Assembly (NCBI GenBank): GCA_003864495.1
Contig: ML133401.1
Coordinates: 6,129,189-6,193,188 of the forward strand
Length of the DNA: 64,000 bases
Source: Nemopilema nomurai
Taxonomy: Eukaryota > Cnidaria > Scyphozoa > Rhizostomeae > Rhizostomatidae
Reading direction: 5' to 3'
The notes beneath the pieces were generated by a model. The model did not search any database. It worked only from the letters and a program-made list of their open reading frames with translations, and was not told where the DNA came from. How positions within the stretch are numbered: the first letter of the stretch is position 1; every line of letters starts with the position of its first letter. Shown here piece after piece: positions 40,600-51,447 of this stretch. The position numbers were made by a program, and so were the translations under genes.

Positions 40600-40990
40600 A
40601 GTTATAGTCCTGCCTTCAAGAGTGAGCAGGACCTGAGGGGCAGGAGTGCCATTGTTATCTTCTATTGTGAGACAGGACCAAACGCAGGGGAACGAGGGGA
40701 TCGTCCATTGTTGGGCAGGACCAAACATGGGGTTTAGTCCTGCCTACGAATATTGAGCAGGACCTACCACAGGGCTTCATTTGACCATAGATTTTACCTT
40801 GACCAGTCGCGATACCACGCCCAGGAGGCAAAAAAAAAAAATTTGAAAAGCATAGATTACGGCACGAAAGAACCATGGTATTGGGTATTGAACGATCTTG
40901 TAAAATGAAAATAAATAATTTTCCATTATTTCGAAAAATGCTAACTTTGGTATCTTTTAGTCCTGCCCGGCAGGACAAGCAGGACCTTTG
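40600..40990. repeat. Cluster of AGTCCTGCC / GCAGGAC inverted motifs
   Basis: At least eight copies of GTCCTGCC or its complement occur within about 390 bp (for example near 40605, 40625, 40735, 40755, 40960 and 40975), several as close inverted pairs that could form hairpins. They lie inside the 4-kb transposon. It may be a further nested element; no target duplication was resolved. Confidence 0.5.
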
Positions 40991-41247
40991 GCTTTGCCAC
41001 TGCTTGTGACATACTGAAACTGTCGCCATTTTGAACGCAATTGGCGCGAAAACGACCCTACCTGAATAGCGGTTTGCCTCGTCTTGGATTTCCAAGAGAC
41101 CGAAGTTCATCGCTCAACAGATGTTGAGTCTGATTGTTGAGAGCGTTTTAACACCCCCACTCAACATCACTAAACTTCACTGAACATCGCTATGCAAATG
41201 TTAAGTGATGTTCAGTGAAATGTTGAGAGCGTTTTAACGGGGCTTTA

Positions 41248-43495
41248 GGGGTAATTGCTTTCGCCAGCAATCTCTGCCGGCTGATGTCTTAAACCAACCA
41301 TAGGGTAGGCTTGTTAATGGCTGCCTTCTTTTTTTCAAGGAGAATTATTTTTTTCTTTTACTTGAAGAGTCTTTTACTTTCAAATCTAGTGTCCCCATTT
41401 CCTGCATTGAAACATACCAAAGTTGTATAAGCTGATAATAAGACCTTTTTTAATCGATAGTTTGACAATAGTGTGAATACTAATAAACACTAACATTAAA
41501 CAATTTTAGAGATTGCATTATGGAAGTCATTGACTGCAAGCGTTGCAAGCGCATTGATTTTCGAAGTACCAATCTTTTACAAGAACTTTGAATTGACTTG
41601 CAATTTTGGATGATTTTATTTGGACCCAAATCTTTTGACCCAAAAAACTAATAGATCCAACCGTATACGCCTCATTAATGTGTCACACGTTATTTGATTT
41701 TCATTTGATGTGATTTTTCCTTCTACTATACTTTGTTCTTTGCCAATTGCAATTGTGAGATAACCAATAATGTGAGATAATGAGATTTAAAGTCAGGCGT
41801 TTAAAGTCAGACTGCTGTCAAATGTCTTTAAAATTCATAAATTTGAACTAATATCCATTTATAGATCAAACTAAGCAACTAACTATTTGACTTTTCATGC
41901 CGGAGCGATAGACCACAGCCCAATCACCAATATAAGTGACTATAAGTGGCCAGGTTGAAAGTTTTGTCATTCGAAACTGACTTCAAGGTTTCAAAGTTGC
42001 TATCAAAAGCCCAAAGTTAATTGCCTGCTGAAACGTTCCACGCATGTCTTTTGAATTTTGAAAAAAGATTATTCGTCAGTGCACAAATCGATGCCAAAAC
42101 ACTAGAATTGAAAATTGATGTGATTGCTCATATTCTCTTTCAGATTCATACCTTTGTTTAGCATGAAGTTACCCAGCTCTGATTGATTGATTGATTGATT
42201 GACTGATTGACTGATTGTAATGATTGATTGGTTGATTGATCTATCTATTGGTGCAATTGGTTCAGTTGGGCGCAGGGAGATCCCCGTCGGTAAATCTGTC
42301 CGCTGGCTAACAATGTTGAGGGGAGTGGGAAGATAAGGGGGAAGGGAGTATCTCCAAAAGCGTACATTTGTGCTCATTATAGTGATGAAAATTATGTAGC
42401 TGCGTCTCCTGATACGGCTCAACGAAACACCCGAGAAACTTCCGACATTCTTTTGAATAAACTAGCACCAACAAAAGAACGTTTTCAAGCTGCCGTTAGA
42501 ATAGCTAACCCATATATGAAAAGTCACTCGCTGGGTTCACGGGGAAAACGACGAAGGAGAATCATTGACTATTTTCTCGAAGTGTAATATGGAGGTATCA
42601 CCCGATACAGAAACAAAAGTAAGCCGTCTATAAAATATAATGATCTTTAAAAATATAAGACACAAATTCTCAACACTCTTGAATGTGACGTTAACTAGAG
42701 ATGATGACCGTATCGTTATAATTCTCTAAAATTCCCTATTAACTATAATAAACACGAAGATATACATAAATACATCATCTTCAAGATTTACAATCTACAT
42801 CACAAAGTACTCCAATGGTAGGTGTTGGCATAGTTTTACTGTCTTGAGGCTCAGTTCCAGTTCCTTGGGCATTTTTCACTACAAATGATTGCTAGTAATA
42901 AAATGGTACGAGCCTGTAGCCAAAATAAAATGGTACCCGAATGTATGAAAAAGTATTTCTGAAAACGTTTGAAGGAGTGAGTATGCCTCAGTTTGAAAAG
43001 TATTAGTACTTGAAAACCTCGTCATTGTCGGGTAGGAAGAGCTGGGCCAATGTACAACTAATGGCATACTACAAAGTTTTGACGAATATTATCTTAGTGA
43101 CTTGATCAACTGACAGAGGAACGACAGATGGCGAGGCGGACTGCTTCAAAATAGTATTTGTGTCCGATAATTCTAGGTTGACAAAGATGAATTTTAAAAA
43201 GAGGAAACATTGTGTCTAACAAAAATTGATAGAAATGACAATGTAAAAATTGACAAAACTATCGAAAACACCCGTAAGCGGCTTACCCACACGCCGCTTG
43301 GTGCACGTAGAGCCGGATATTTTTACGAACAGCGATTTCATTAATATACGACATTACAAGGAGGACGCTAGTGCCAAAACAGTGGCATACGATATCCTTT
43401 TCTCGTCATTAAAGAATTCGTTCTAATTGCATCGAAAAGCTGCGTCTGGGCCGCCTGAGGGTACTATACAACGGCATTGAAACACACTCTGGCGT
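41248..43495. other. Gene-poor stretch downstream of the coiled-coil gene
   Basis: No exon supported. It holds a degenerate (GATT)n/(GACT)n simple repeat at 42180-42241. The minus-strand 3' UTR of the coiled-coil gene (stop at 43496) probably extends into the right end. Confidence 0.5.
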
Positions 43496-45517
43496 CTATA
43501 CCGATGTCGCATCAAACTGGTCGATGAACTCGAACGGGAAACTGCTCAGTCTGACATCTGAAAGGGAACTTAGTGAGCTTTCACTCGCCATGAAATCTTG
43601 AGTATCCGAGCTGTTATCGTGCAGGTTTTGTATCCCTTTCTGGTCCATCATCCACGTCTCCAATTCATTGATAATGTTATCGACCTTTTTTGGCTGCTGC
43701 AGCTCAGGGTGCGAGCTGGATTTTCGAGTTTCAAATCTGCCAAAAAAACTTATCTATTAGGAAACCAGTTTTTTTAGGCCTAAGCCGGATTCTAAAACAG
43801 CATTGAGACAAACTCAATTGACCCAGACAACATATGATTGCACAAGGGTTCAAAAATCAGGCGCGCATAACGATGATACTAGCTGTCGTTGGGTAAAGAT
43901 GGGTGTAGTTTGATTATATTTTTCTGCTTGAGAAGGGCCCTATCTCGCAGACAGGCGAAGTGGAAGGCAACTCAATCAAGGGGTTCAAAGAAAGGTAAGC
44001 AAAACAGAAAACTTTAAACATGATCGGGGCAAGAAAACCCGTTTTCATTTCCATTCTTTTTGAATAAAACTGCCACTGCTATAAAACACCAGAGGATGGT
44101 TAAATTCAGATTCTTTTGCGGATGATAGATAACGTGAAGGAAAATAGTACTTAGGATGATGGGTCTAATGTCACGACACGTCTTTGGTTGATAACGGGTT
44201 TAATACCGTAATGGGTCTAGTACGATGACAGGTTTGGTATGTTGACAGGTGTGCTGTGGTGACAGGTGTGCTGTGGTGACAGGCGTGGCATGATGATGAG
44301 TCCAGTACGAGCGAAAAAGGTAAAAGCATGGCCGAAAAAGTGTATAAAGTAATCAACGAAGGAAGGGCAATGAGATAAAAATATTACACGAGAAAATAAC
44401 AACACTCCGAGGCACCTTTGTTCTGACGCGAAGAGTATTTTCGCAGCTCAATATGCGCCTCAATTGCTTTAGTTTGATTATTTGATTTCACTCACCTGGT
44501 TGTGAAAGATTTTGCAAGATCTTGCTCTGACGCACTTCCGGAGTCCAAACCACCACAGGTACAAGAAAGCATCACCTTCTCTAAATCATAGACTCTTCTT
44601 CGATAACGATCTTCCAATTTCTGATAAGCATTGGCAACTTTCCTCTGCTCTTCCAACTTAACAAGCAATTTTTCTTTCTCTCGAATCAAGTTGCTTATAA
44701 TCTCTTCCTTCTCCATAATCTTCCCTTCAAAGCTCTTTGCAATGTCTTCTTGCAAGTGGAATTCTATATCCTCCGTTGTTGTACTTCTATCAGACCTTTG
44801 CGCAATATCTGCTTCAACATTGCAAATCACATTGGAGACAGATGGTGAGTTAACACTAAACAGCACTTCTTGATTTTGCATAAAACTATTGTCATGGCTA
44901 GCACTCGTCCTATGATTAACAGCAGTCACGTCAGACGCTTCTTTTCGGTGGTTAATCCTGCCTTCATCTTCAGGTGAACATGGAGTAATGCATTGCTGCA
45001 TTTCTTCGTGCTTTGGTCGCTTTGCGAATACTTGTTTTGACCCCGACGCCCTTGCAATCTCCTCTTCGTGCAATCGAATCAAATCTCGCAGTCCTCCTCT
45101 TGTTCTACGATAGCCAGAGTTCTTTTCAGTTACAGCACCTTCTACCTCATTCTGATCCTTCGTCACTTCTTCTGAGAAGCCTCGTTTAAAGAGAGTTTCA
45201 TTACAACTATCACCAAAAAATGCAATGTCTACATATGATTTGCACTCATTAGGATCCTCTGCCAATCGACCCATTGAGCGGCCGTGTTGAAAATTCGTTC
45301 GATGCGCTAGTCTGTCTACTTCCTGGTCGAGGATTTGATTCTCAGTTACCTGTTGGTGGGTACCGATCACTTCAGGGACATCCGAAATCGTCCAGAAAGA
45401 TTTGGGCCATGACATAGCCTTTTCCCTTCTCCAATCCTGCCATTTCAAATCATGTCCTCCACTTCTGCGAGCCACGCTATCCGGTCGACTATCTTTCGCA
45501 GATAAACTAGTTTGCAT
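43496..45517 (-). CDS. Uncharacterised coiled-coil protein, two coding exons
   Basis: Exons 44496-45517 and 43496-43736 join at GTGAGT...TTTGGCAG with matching phase (AG|A) and give about 420 aa. The start is ATG at 45517. The frame opens further to a GTG at 45544, but an in-frame TAG lies just above it, so either this ATG is used or a further 5' exon exists. The N-terminal two thirds are polar, low in hydrophobics and probably disordered. A charged segment (LRDLIRLHEEEIARASG) is followed at about residues 255-320 by a coiled coil (IMEKEEIISNLIREKEKLLV, KLEEQRKVANAYQKLEDRYR). The second exon is Ser/Asp-rich and ends SFPFEFIDQFDATSV. No signal peptide or TM segment. I do not recognise the family; a scaffold or centrosomal role would be a guess. 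Confidence 0.75.
44230..44290. repeat. Short tandem repeat in the coiled-coil gene intron
   Basis: Two to three units of GACAGGTGTGCTGTGGT in the intron between 43736 and 44496. Confidence 0.7.
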
Positions 45518-45544
45518 TGTTTCTAGTTCAAGTGCACTCTGCAC

Positions 45545-46551
45545 TGACTATCGATTTGCTGCTTGCTATCTCTTCCGGCTGGTAGGGAGATTTATCCCAA
45601 ACTCTGCCAAATAATCTATAAGCTATGAACTGCTTCATCTTTTACCTTGCAAACCAGGTTTTCTCCTAACACGTCAAAACCTGAAACATCAAACGTTTTT
45701 ACAAAATACGGAGGTATGATTACAGTGGAACGCAAACGTGGGATCCAAATACTAACTCTAAATTCAGTTCATCCAGCAAAGATTCGTTATTTGCATTTTC
45801 AGTACTTTTAAGCTAACTTTCTCTGTTTCTTCCCTTCACACTCAAGTCTGTTTATCATCTCAATATAATGTGGACACATAACTGTCATATGAGTGAATTC
45901 TAAAATTCTGAACATGGTACAAAACATTGTTTTTATAAATAAATGTTTGAGGTCTCTAAAAAAATATACTTTGCTAGGGGACTATTGTACTAAGAACATC
46001 CAGCCAAAAAGCAAATCAATTGATATTTGACAAAAGATTGTTCTGACATTTCTTGGGCTTGAAATGCACCATTATTAAACAAAATAGTGCTTTGAGGTGT
46101 AAAAATATGAGAAATTTTAACCTTGGAAGTTTGTGCCTCGCTTTCTGTCTATAGACATCAATTAATTTTTATTCATAGACTACCTGCATACTGGGAGAAT
46201 AAACAAGATTGCAATTTTAATGGCAGCATGGTTTGGGCTGTCAAGCAAACTGATCTAGAATTGGATAAGATAGAGCCACCTTCCTTCTCTTTTGCTAATT
46301 TATATCAAACATTTATATCATCACTTTTGGAATACTTTTTCTTCTATGCAGTTTGAAAATAGGTAATGAAACCAATCATTAGAATATTTCTGCACCACAA
46401 CAGTGCTACTTCTTTAATTTGGACCTAAAACTTTGAGAATAGAGAGACTGACACCAGTTTTGCATTTGAAGCAATCAGATTGGGACATGTTGTAATACAA
46501 TAAGGCTAGACCTTGACTCTGTTGATCAGCTTTGACTTGCAATGAAAAATT
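45545..46551. other. Intergenic; no gene seen
   Basis: Lies between the coiled-coil gene and the gag remnant. AT-rich; the plus-strand open frame at 46123-46356 has no domain or splice context. Confidence 0.5.
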
Positions 46552-47077
46552 CTAGCAATTGCATATGTATTTTGATTCAAGATGCTTCACACTGTCAGAA
46601 ATGTCAGAAAATAGCTTTGAAAATGCAACTAAAGTTGGCGTTGGTGTTTTCTCCAATAATTTAAGTTTCAATTTGGCTGGTAGGCATGCCATAAATTGGT
46701 GAAGAACCAGTTGATTTTGAGTAGTTCCATTTAAAGTCGCATCTGCTTTAGCTAACAAATTGTCTAGGCCTACCACATAGAGACGAGGATCCTCCTCGAG
46801 GGCGTAACGCATGGCATAAAATTGTTCAAAATAATATTCACAGTAAACTGAAGGAATAAAAACTTTGCGAAGGCTTAAAATGAATTGTGGATAAGTCTCT
46901 TTGTCAGCAACTGTAAGCAAAGCATAATATTTGGCAGCATCACCAGTGAGATAGGCGGGTAATTTGGCAAGTTTATGAGTATCACCCAAACTATTCGCTG
47001 TAAGTTGCAATGCATTCAAACGAACCAAGCCATGAATCAAAATCCCCATTTTCGAACTTCTCTGGATGAACAGCCAT
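46552..47077 (-). pseudogene. Retrotransposon gag remnant (Ty3/gypsy-type capsid region), frame-broken
   Basis: The minus-strand frame 46552-47049 encodes a helical capsid-like segment with KLAKLPAYLTGDAAKYY, YPQFILSLRKVF and a downstream FMACLPAKLKLKLLEK. This is the layout of the Retrotrans_gag family (capsid domain that binds genomic RNA in LTR retroelements). The N-terminal part continues in a different frame from an ATG at about 47077 and meets a stop at 46991-46993, so a frameshift separates the two parts. No zinc knuckle, protease, reverse transcriptase or LTR pair lies next to it. It looks like an isolated fossil; a recruited gag-derived gene is less likely because of the break. Confidence 0.75.
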
Positions 47078-49244
47078 GAAACAAAATTGGTTTTACCTCT
47101 GTCACCAATTTGTAATGTCCAACGGAGGCAGAACGGTGGTCATAAAATTGATAAATATTTGAGCCAGAACATTCTAATCCAACCTCAACATCACCAACAA
47201 TTATACTGTCTCTAGCGACTTTTATAGTTTCTCACACAGAGTTACGACTGCTCCCCGGGAGAACATGTCATGCTACACCTCATTTAAATCAAAACTACTT
47301 GTTATTTCTTACAGCAAACCATTCCTTCATATTAGCTGTTTTCACGACCAGAGAATGTCTAAAACCTATATATTCTGGCTTCAAGGGCTTGAAGATGTTT
47401 CCATAAGCTAGCCCTGGGCAATCTAATAGCTAATAACAATACAAAGACTGTTGAAGACTACTAAGAGACATCTGCAAAATAATAAACTTTGAAAAATTTC
47501 ATACCAAAGGTTATAAATATGATAGATAGCACAGTACCTTTGTAAACTTCACTACACCTCAATTACCCCTTAGATAGATAAACGTTTATCCTATAATTGT
47601 AAAAGCAGAAATCCAGGAAATATTTAGTTAATATTTAGTTTTATGCCCATTAGTCAAGACCATCTTTACTGAGACAAAGAAGACCAGAATTGATACAACA
47701 GTAAATAGATACTTGAAGGAAAACCTTGGATTGATGGCTTAATACCATATTTATGATCAAAGCAATTTATGTCAAAAGCAAGGTGCAAGGTGCATAAATA
47801 AATATTGCCCCTTGGTGAAGCCTAGAAGACACATAATGATGTACAAAAGTGGGAAAAAAATATTCAGGTATGCATATATGAAAATTATAGTAAACAATGC
47901 TTAAGGATATGAAATATATTTCAAAGAAATGCAAGATATACTTTGACTACAAGAGAAAGTGAATTACATGCAGAATGAAAAATTTAATTTAAAAACAGTG
48001 GTATAGCAGTCAAACATAGTTGCAGTAGGATAAAAATATTAATTGATTAATATTAATAGAAAAATATTAATATTAATACTCAGCAAGAAATTTGAGTAGT
48101 AACACTTCCTATCATTTCCGATTTGCCTTTCTTTGAGATTTTTTACAGCTTTCCTTAGCATTCATACCGCGATTTGAAAATGTTTGGTGCGAAAGTTAGC
48201 ACAGCTTACTAAAACATCACACAGATTTGGTAGGTGGTCTTATGGAGAAAATACCTGTTTGCTGTTTTGCGCATATTTTGATAAAGTCATGGTGATAAAA
48301 TAGCAGGAAGTCTATGCTATGGGCTTCTAAACGGTATTTAAAAATCAAAATAGCTTAACTTAACTTAATCAAGCTCAAATTGCTATAAGTTGCAAATTAC
48401 GGATTCAGATTTTATGGTGAATGGAATTTTTGGGCGGGACTTCAGAAGGTTTTGAAAAGAGGAGAAAATCCGATCGATAAATAATGCCACTTGTTCTTAA
48501 CGGTTGAAAGTATCAACAAGAAAGAGTCAGCAGCTAGACATTTATCTAATAGCTGAGCTTTCAATCGGAGTCACAGATGTCAAACTCGCCCTTTGCTAGT
48601 TAAGGGAACGAGGTCAGGTCTGCAAAATCGGGAACATTTCTTTTGCAAAACAAATTGGCCAGCTGTTAGTTGAGAAGGCCCATTGACACAGAAGGTATAA
48701 TTTGTTACATTCATACCTGCAACTTTGCAACCTTTATCCTGCACTCGATCCTTCCATGAATAGCTTTTTCCCATCCACAATTCCGAAAACAGGAAATTAA
48801 GTTTGTTGATCCTCGGCAACAACCTCATTCTCACATTCGCATTTCACCTCCTCCACACCGAGACTGCTGGGTGTCGCGTTTTCCAGGCTACCATAAAAAG
48901 CTCTTGATGAATAGGCCCGACGGAACCGTGGGGCTATAGGGCTGGAGCCCCCCGAAAAAATTATCAAACTGCAGTATGTTTCCTTTATAACGGTGTACTG
49001 AATGAGAAGGAATACAATGGGTACTCACCCCAATATTGTAACAGGACACGTATTGTCATTATGACACGTGGTATCCCACGTGATACTAGTCATATAATCA
49101 ATCATTCTTCCGTTGATCACGTGTTTTGTATATATTGATAATATTTTTAATTAATCGCAAGTTGCGTTCATATTGCAACGAGTGCGTTTTTCTTGACGTT
49201 CCAACGGCGTTTATGAGCCAATTGACCAGATTTCGAGGTACCAT
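47078..49244. other. Intergenic; no supported gene
   Basis: AT-rich. A minus frame at 48580-48834 contains a Cys-rich stretch (NYTFCVNGPSQL, CSRFCRPDLVPL) and a possible donor AG|GTATGA at about 48710, but no partner exon was found. A GC-rich block near 48920-48960 (GGGCTGGAGCCCCC) looks like a transposon end. Confidence 0.45.
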
Positions 49245-49603
49245 TGTAGTGACTCCTTTGTCTTTCCATTGTCACACCATGTCATGCTGACACATCTTTT
49301 CTCGCTCCCCAGCCTAGACTTTTCCATCCTCATTACATCATCATTTCATCATCTTCTCTCATCCCTCGTCAGCAAATTTATTCTTAGAGCATCGGTATAA
49401 ATTATGATTGTACAGTTGAGTTAAATCAGTCAGAGTGAGTCAGAAACAGAGCTACAGAAAACAACAGGCAACGCGTCGTCTCCCTCTCTTCTCTCGACCT
49501 GGCTCCGTGTTCTCTGCACGTTAAATAAGACAACTTTGGCTCGGATAGTCCATAGAGGTTAAGCAACGCAGTCGGTAGAAACCTATCACAACTCGTTTCT
49601 ACA
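49245..49603. mobile_element. LTR-like dispersed repeat, copy 2
   Basis: About 359 bp, TGTAGTGACTCCTTTG ... AACTCGTTTCTACA, the reverse complement of 14347-14708. It is flanked by CCAT on both sides (ACCAT if the last A is outside the element), a fitting 4-5-bp target duplication. TATAAATT at about 49400 could be an LTR TATA box and GTTAAATAAG a weak polyadenylation site. It holds no coding sequence and no paired LTR is seen nearby, which suggests a solo LTR. Confidence 0.8.
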
Positions 49604-51447
49604 CCATATAGTTGCCATCTTTTGACAACGTCAAAAGTGCTACCGACACGAGACCTTAATCTTGCTCCTTAAACAAGCGAATCAAGGGAAGATTTCGTCT
49701 CGGTGTCAACGAAGTCGACAAATGAGCATTTTTCTGGCGATAAGAAAAGTTCACTATGGTGGCAGGAGCCTAGCAGTCAAAATGCAGCCAATTTTCTGCA
49801 TCAGATGTGTTTGTTTTAAGCTTTGTAGATGAATTTTAGATTTCTTTTACATGATATAGATTTCCATATTAAAATATACAAGCATGTTTTTTATAAATCA
49901 TTATATTCGCTCTGTTGATTGAAGAACACTTTCACTGTATTGTAAACCAGCTAAACTTGAGCTATTTTAGAGTTTCTGCGGATGTTAACGACAGAAATTT
50001 GTCAGAAAATTAGAGATATACAGTCGTTTACGAGATTTTTAAAGATGAATCTACCTACCCAAGATCCAGCAGCTTTTCAATAAATGTCTCTTTAACTGAG
50101 ACGAAGCTCCGATTATTCACGCGGACAACTTAAAATGTCACTTTGTGATGGCCTTTTTGGTCAAATTTCGGATAAAACGGTGCACCAATTGAGAGAAAAA
50201 TCAATAAAAAATTGATAAAACCAAATAATCTTTAGATCTATAGAGATTTATCGATTTATAGAGATTGAAAGCCTTATCGGCCGCTGAAGACCTTCGAGTA
50301 TTTTCGGAACACAGAAGGCTCTGGTACTGAAGAAAATGAAGAAGGATACCTTCAATTGGTGATGGGATTCTCTGTCTACTATGAACACAGCTTTGTGAAG
50401 CCGAAGATAACAAAGTTACCCAGTCTTTACCGTGCCGCACATCAGGAGAGGACATAAAAATTATGTTTCCAGGGAACGGATACCTCAAAAAGTCACACAG
50501 TATAAACAACTCGATGCTTCACGAGTTGCAGAAGAGACATAATAGTTCGCTTGATAAATAATACTTTTTATTTGAAAATGATTGCCATTAAGTTTGCAGC
50601 CTAAAAAAAGGCAAAAAAGACTCGGTTGGCAAATAACATATTCATATACATTTCAGAGATAATAAGGCTGCACTCTAAAAGTTGGCAAAAAAGAAAGGGT
50701 CGAAAACTGCATTATTGAATTTCTTGAAAACGTTTTTAAGAAGTAATTTCTAAAAATAGAATCTAAGATCTTATGAAGTCTATTTATTCACGAAAATATT
50801 TCTCCGTTTAAATAACGCAGTTCCGACAGTAAGAGATTGAAAAAGAATAACATTTCAATAGTCAAAGGTAGAGGTTTGGGACAGAGTGACGACGGCCTGT
50901 AAATTAGAAGTGGTAGGGAAGGGCCTCGTTTAAATGCAGTTGTTGTTGCTGCTGCTTTTGCTATTGATAAGGGCACGTCCGCAGACACTGGTTGTGTAGT
51001 CAGATTTCATCATCAGCAAAGATGGCCACAAGAAAACAGGCAGCAACAGCAATGCCAATGAAAACCTTCAAAAGAAAAGCATGGTTAAGCGAGGCCTTTG
51101 CAAAACATGCTCGGGGAGACCGTGTAATGGCATGTGCGTCAACAGCAGCTTAGCCAGCTTTCACGTGATATTTGTAAAATTGCACGTGATACTTCTTGAT
51201 AGTTTGAGCAAATGTTAAGACAGCAAAGAATAACACCAAGAATAATGACGTCACGTGAGATACAAAACAATCCACTTGCTTCTAAACGTCACTTTACATC
51301 CACTGTTGACACGCCAAAAATCCCCCCTCCCAATACTTTCTTCATTTAGTTCTTCTTTAAGGTCAAGAGAATAAAAGGCTCGCATCAATGAGCCTCACAT
51401 CAAAACCATGGCCTCCTTATCAAGATTAGTTATATTAGAAAAAATTA
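49604..51447. other. Upstream region of the calcium channel gene; no gene seen
   Basis: No supported exon. It must hold the promoter and any 5' untranslated exons of the plus-strand channel, but no TATA or other core element could be assigned with confidence. Confidence 0.45.

Larger units (their letters stand above)
37206..41244. mobile_element. 4-kb DNA transposon with TTA target duplication (PIF/Harbinger-like, tentative)
   Basis: Terminal inverted repeats read AGCCCCGTTAAAACGCTCT at both ends and are flanked by TTA at 37203-37205 and 41245-41247. Subterminal motifs (TGTTCAGTGATGTTGAG variants) and GAGAGCGTTTTAACACC are repeated near both ends (about 37355 and 41138), in the manner of transposase-binding sites. 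TTA duplications are typical of PIF/Harbinger. The interior has no recognisable transposase and holds two nested MITEs, so the copy looks non-autonomous or decayed. A 151-codon minus frame at 40655-41110 near the right end has no assigned function. Confidence 0.75.

Noticed and set aside
45518..45544. Coiled-coil protein start at 45544
   Set aside because: The codon is GTG with an in-frame TAG just upstream; the first ATG is at 45517.
48580..48834. Minus-strand Cys-containing 84-codon frame
   Set aside because: Possible exon with a donor, but no partner exon, domain or start supports a gene.
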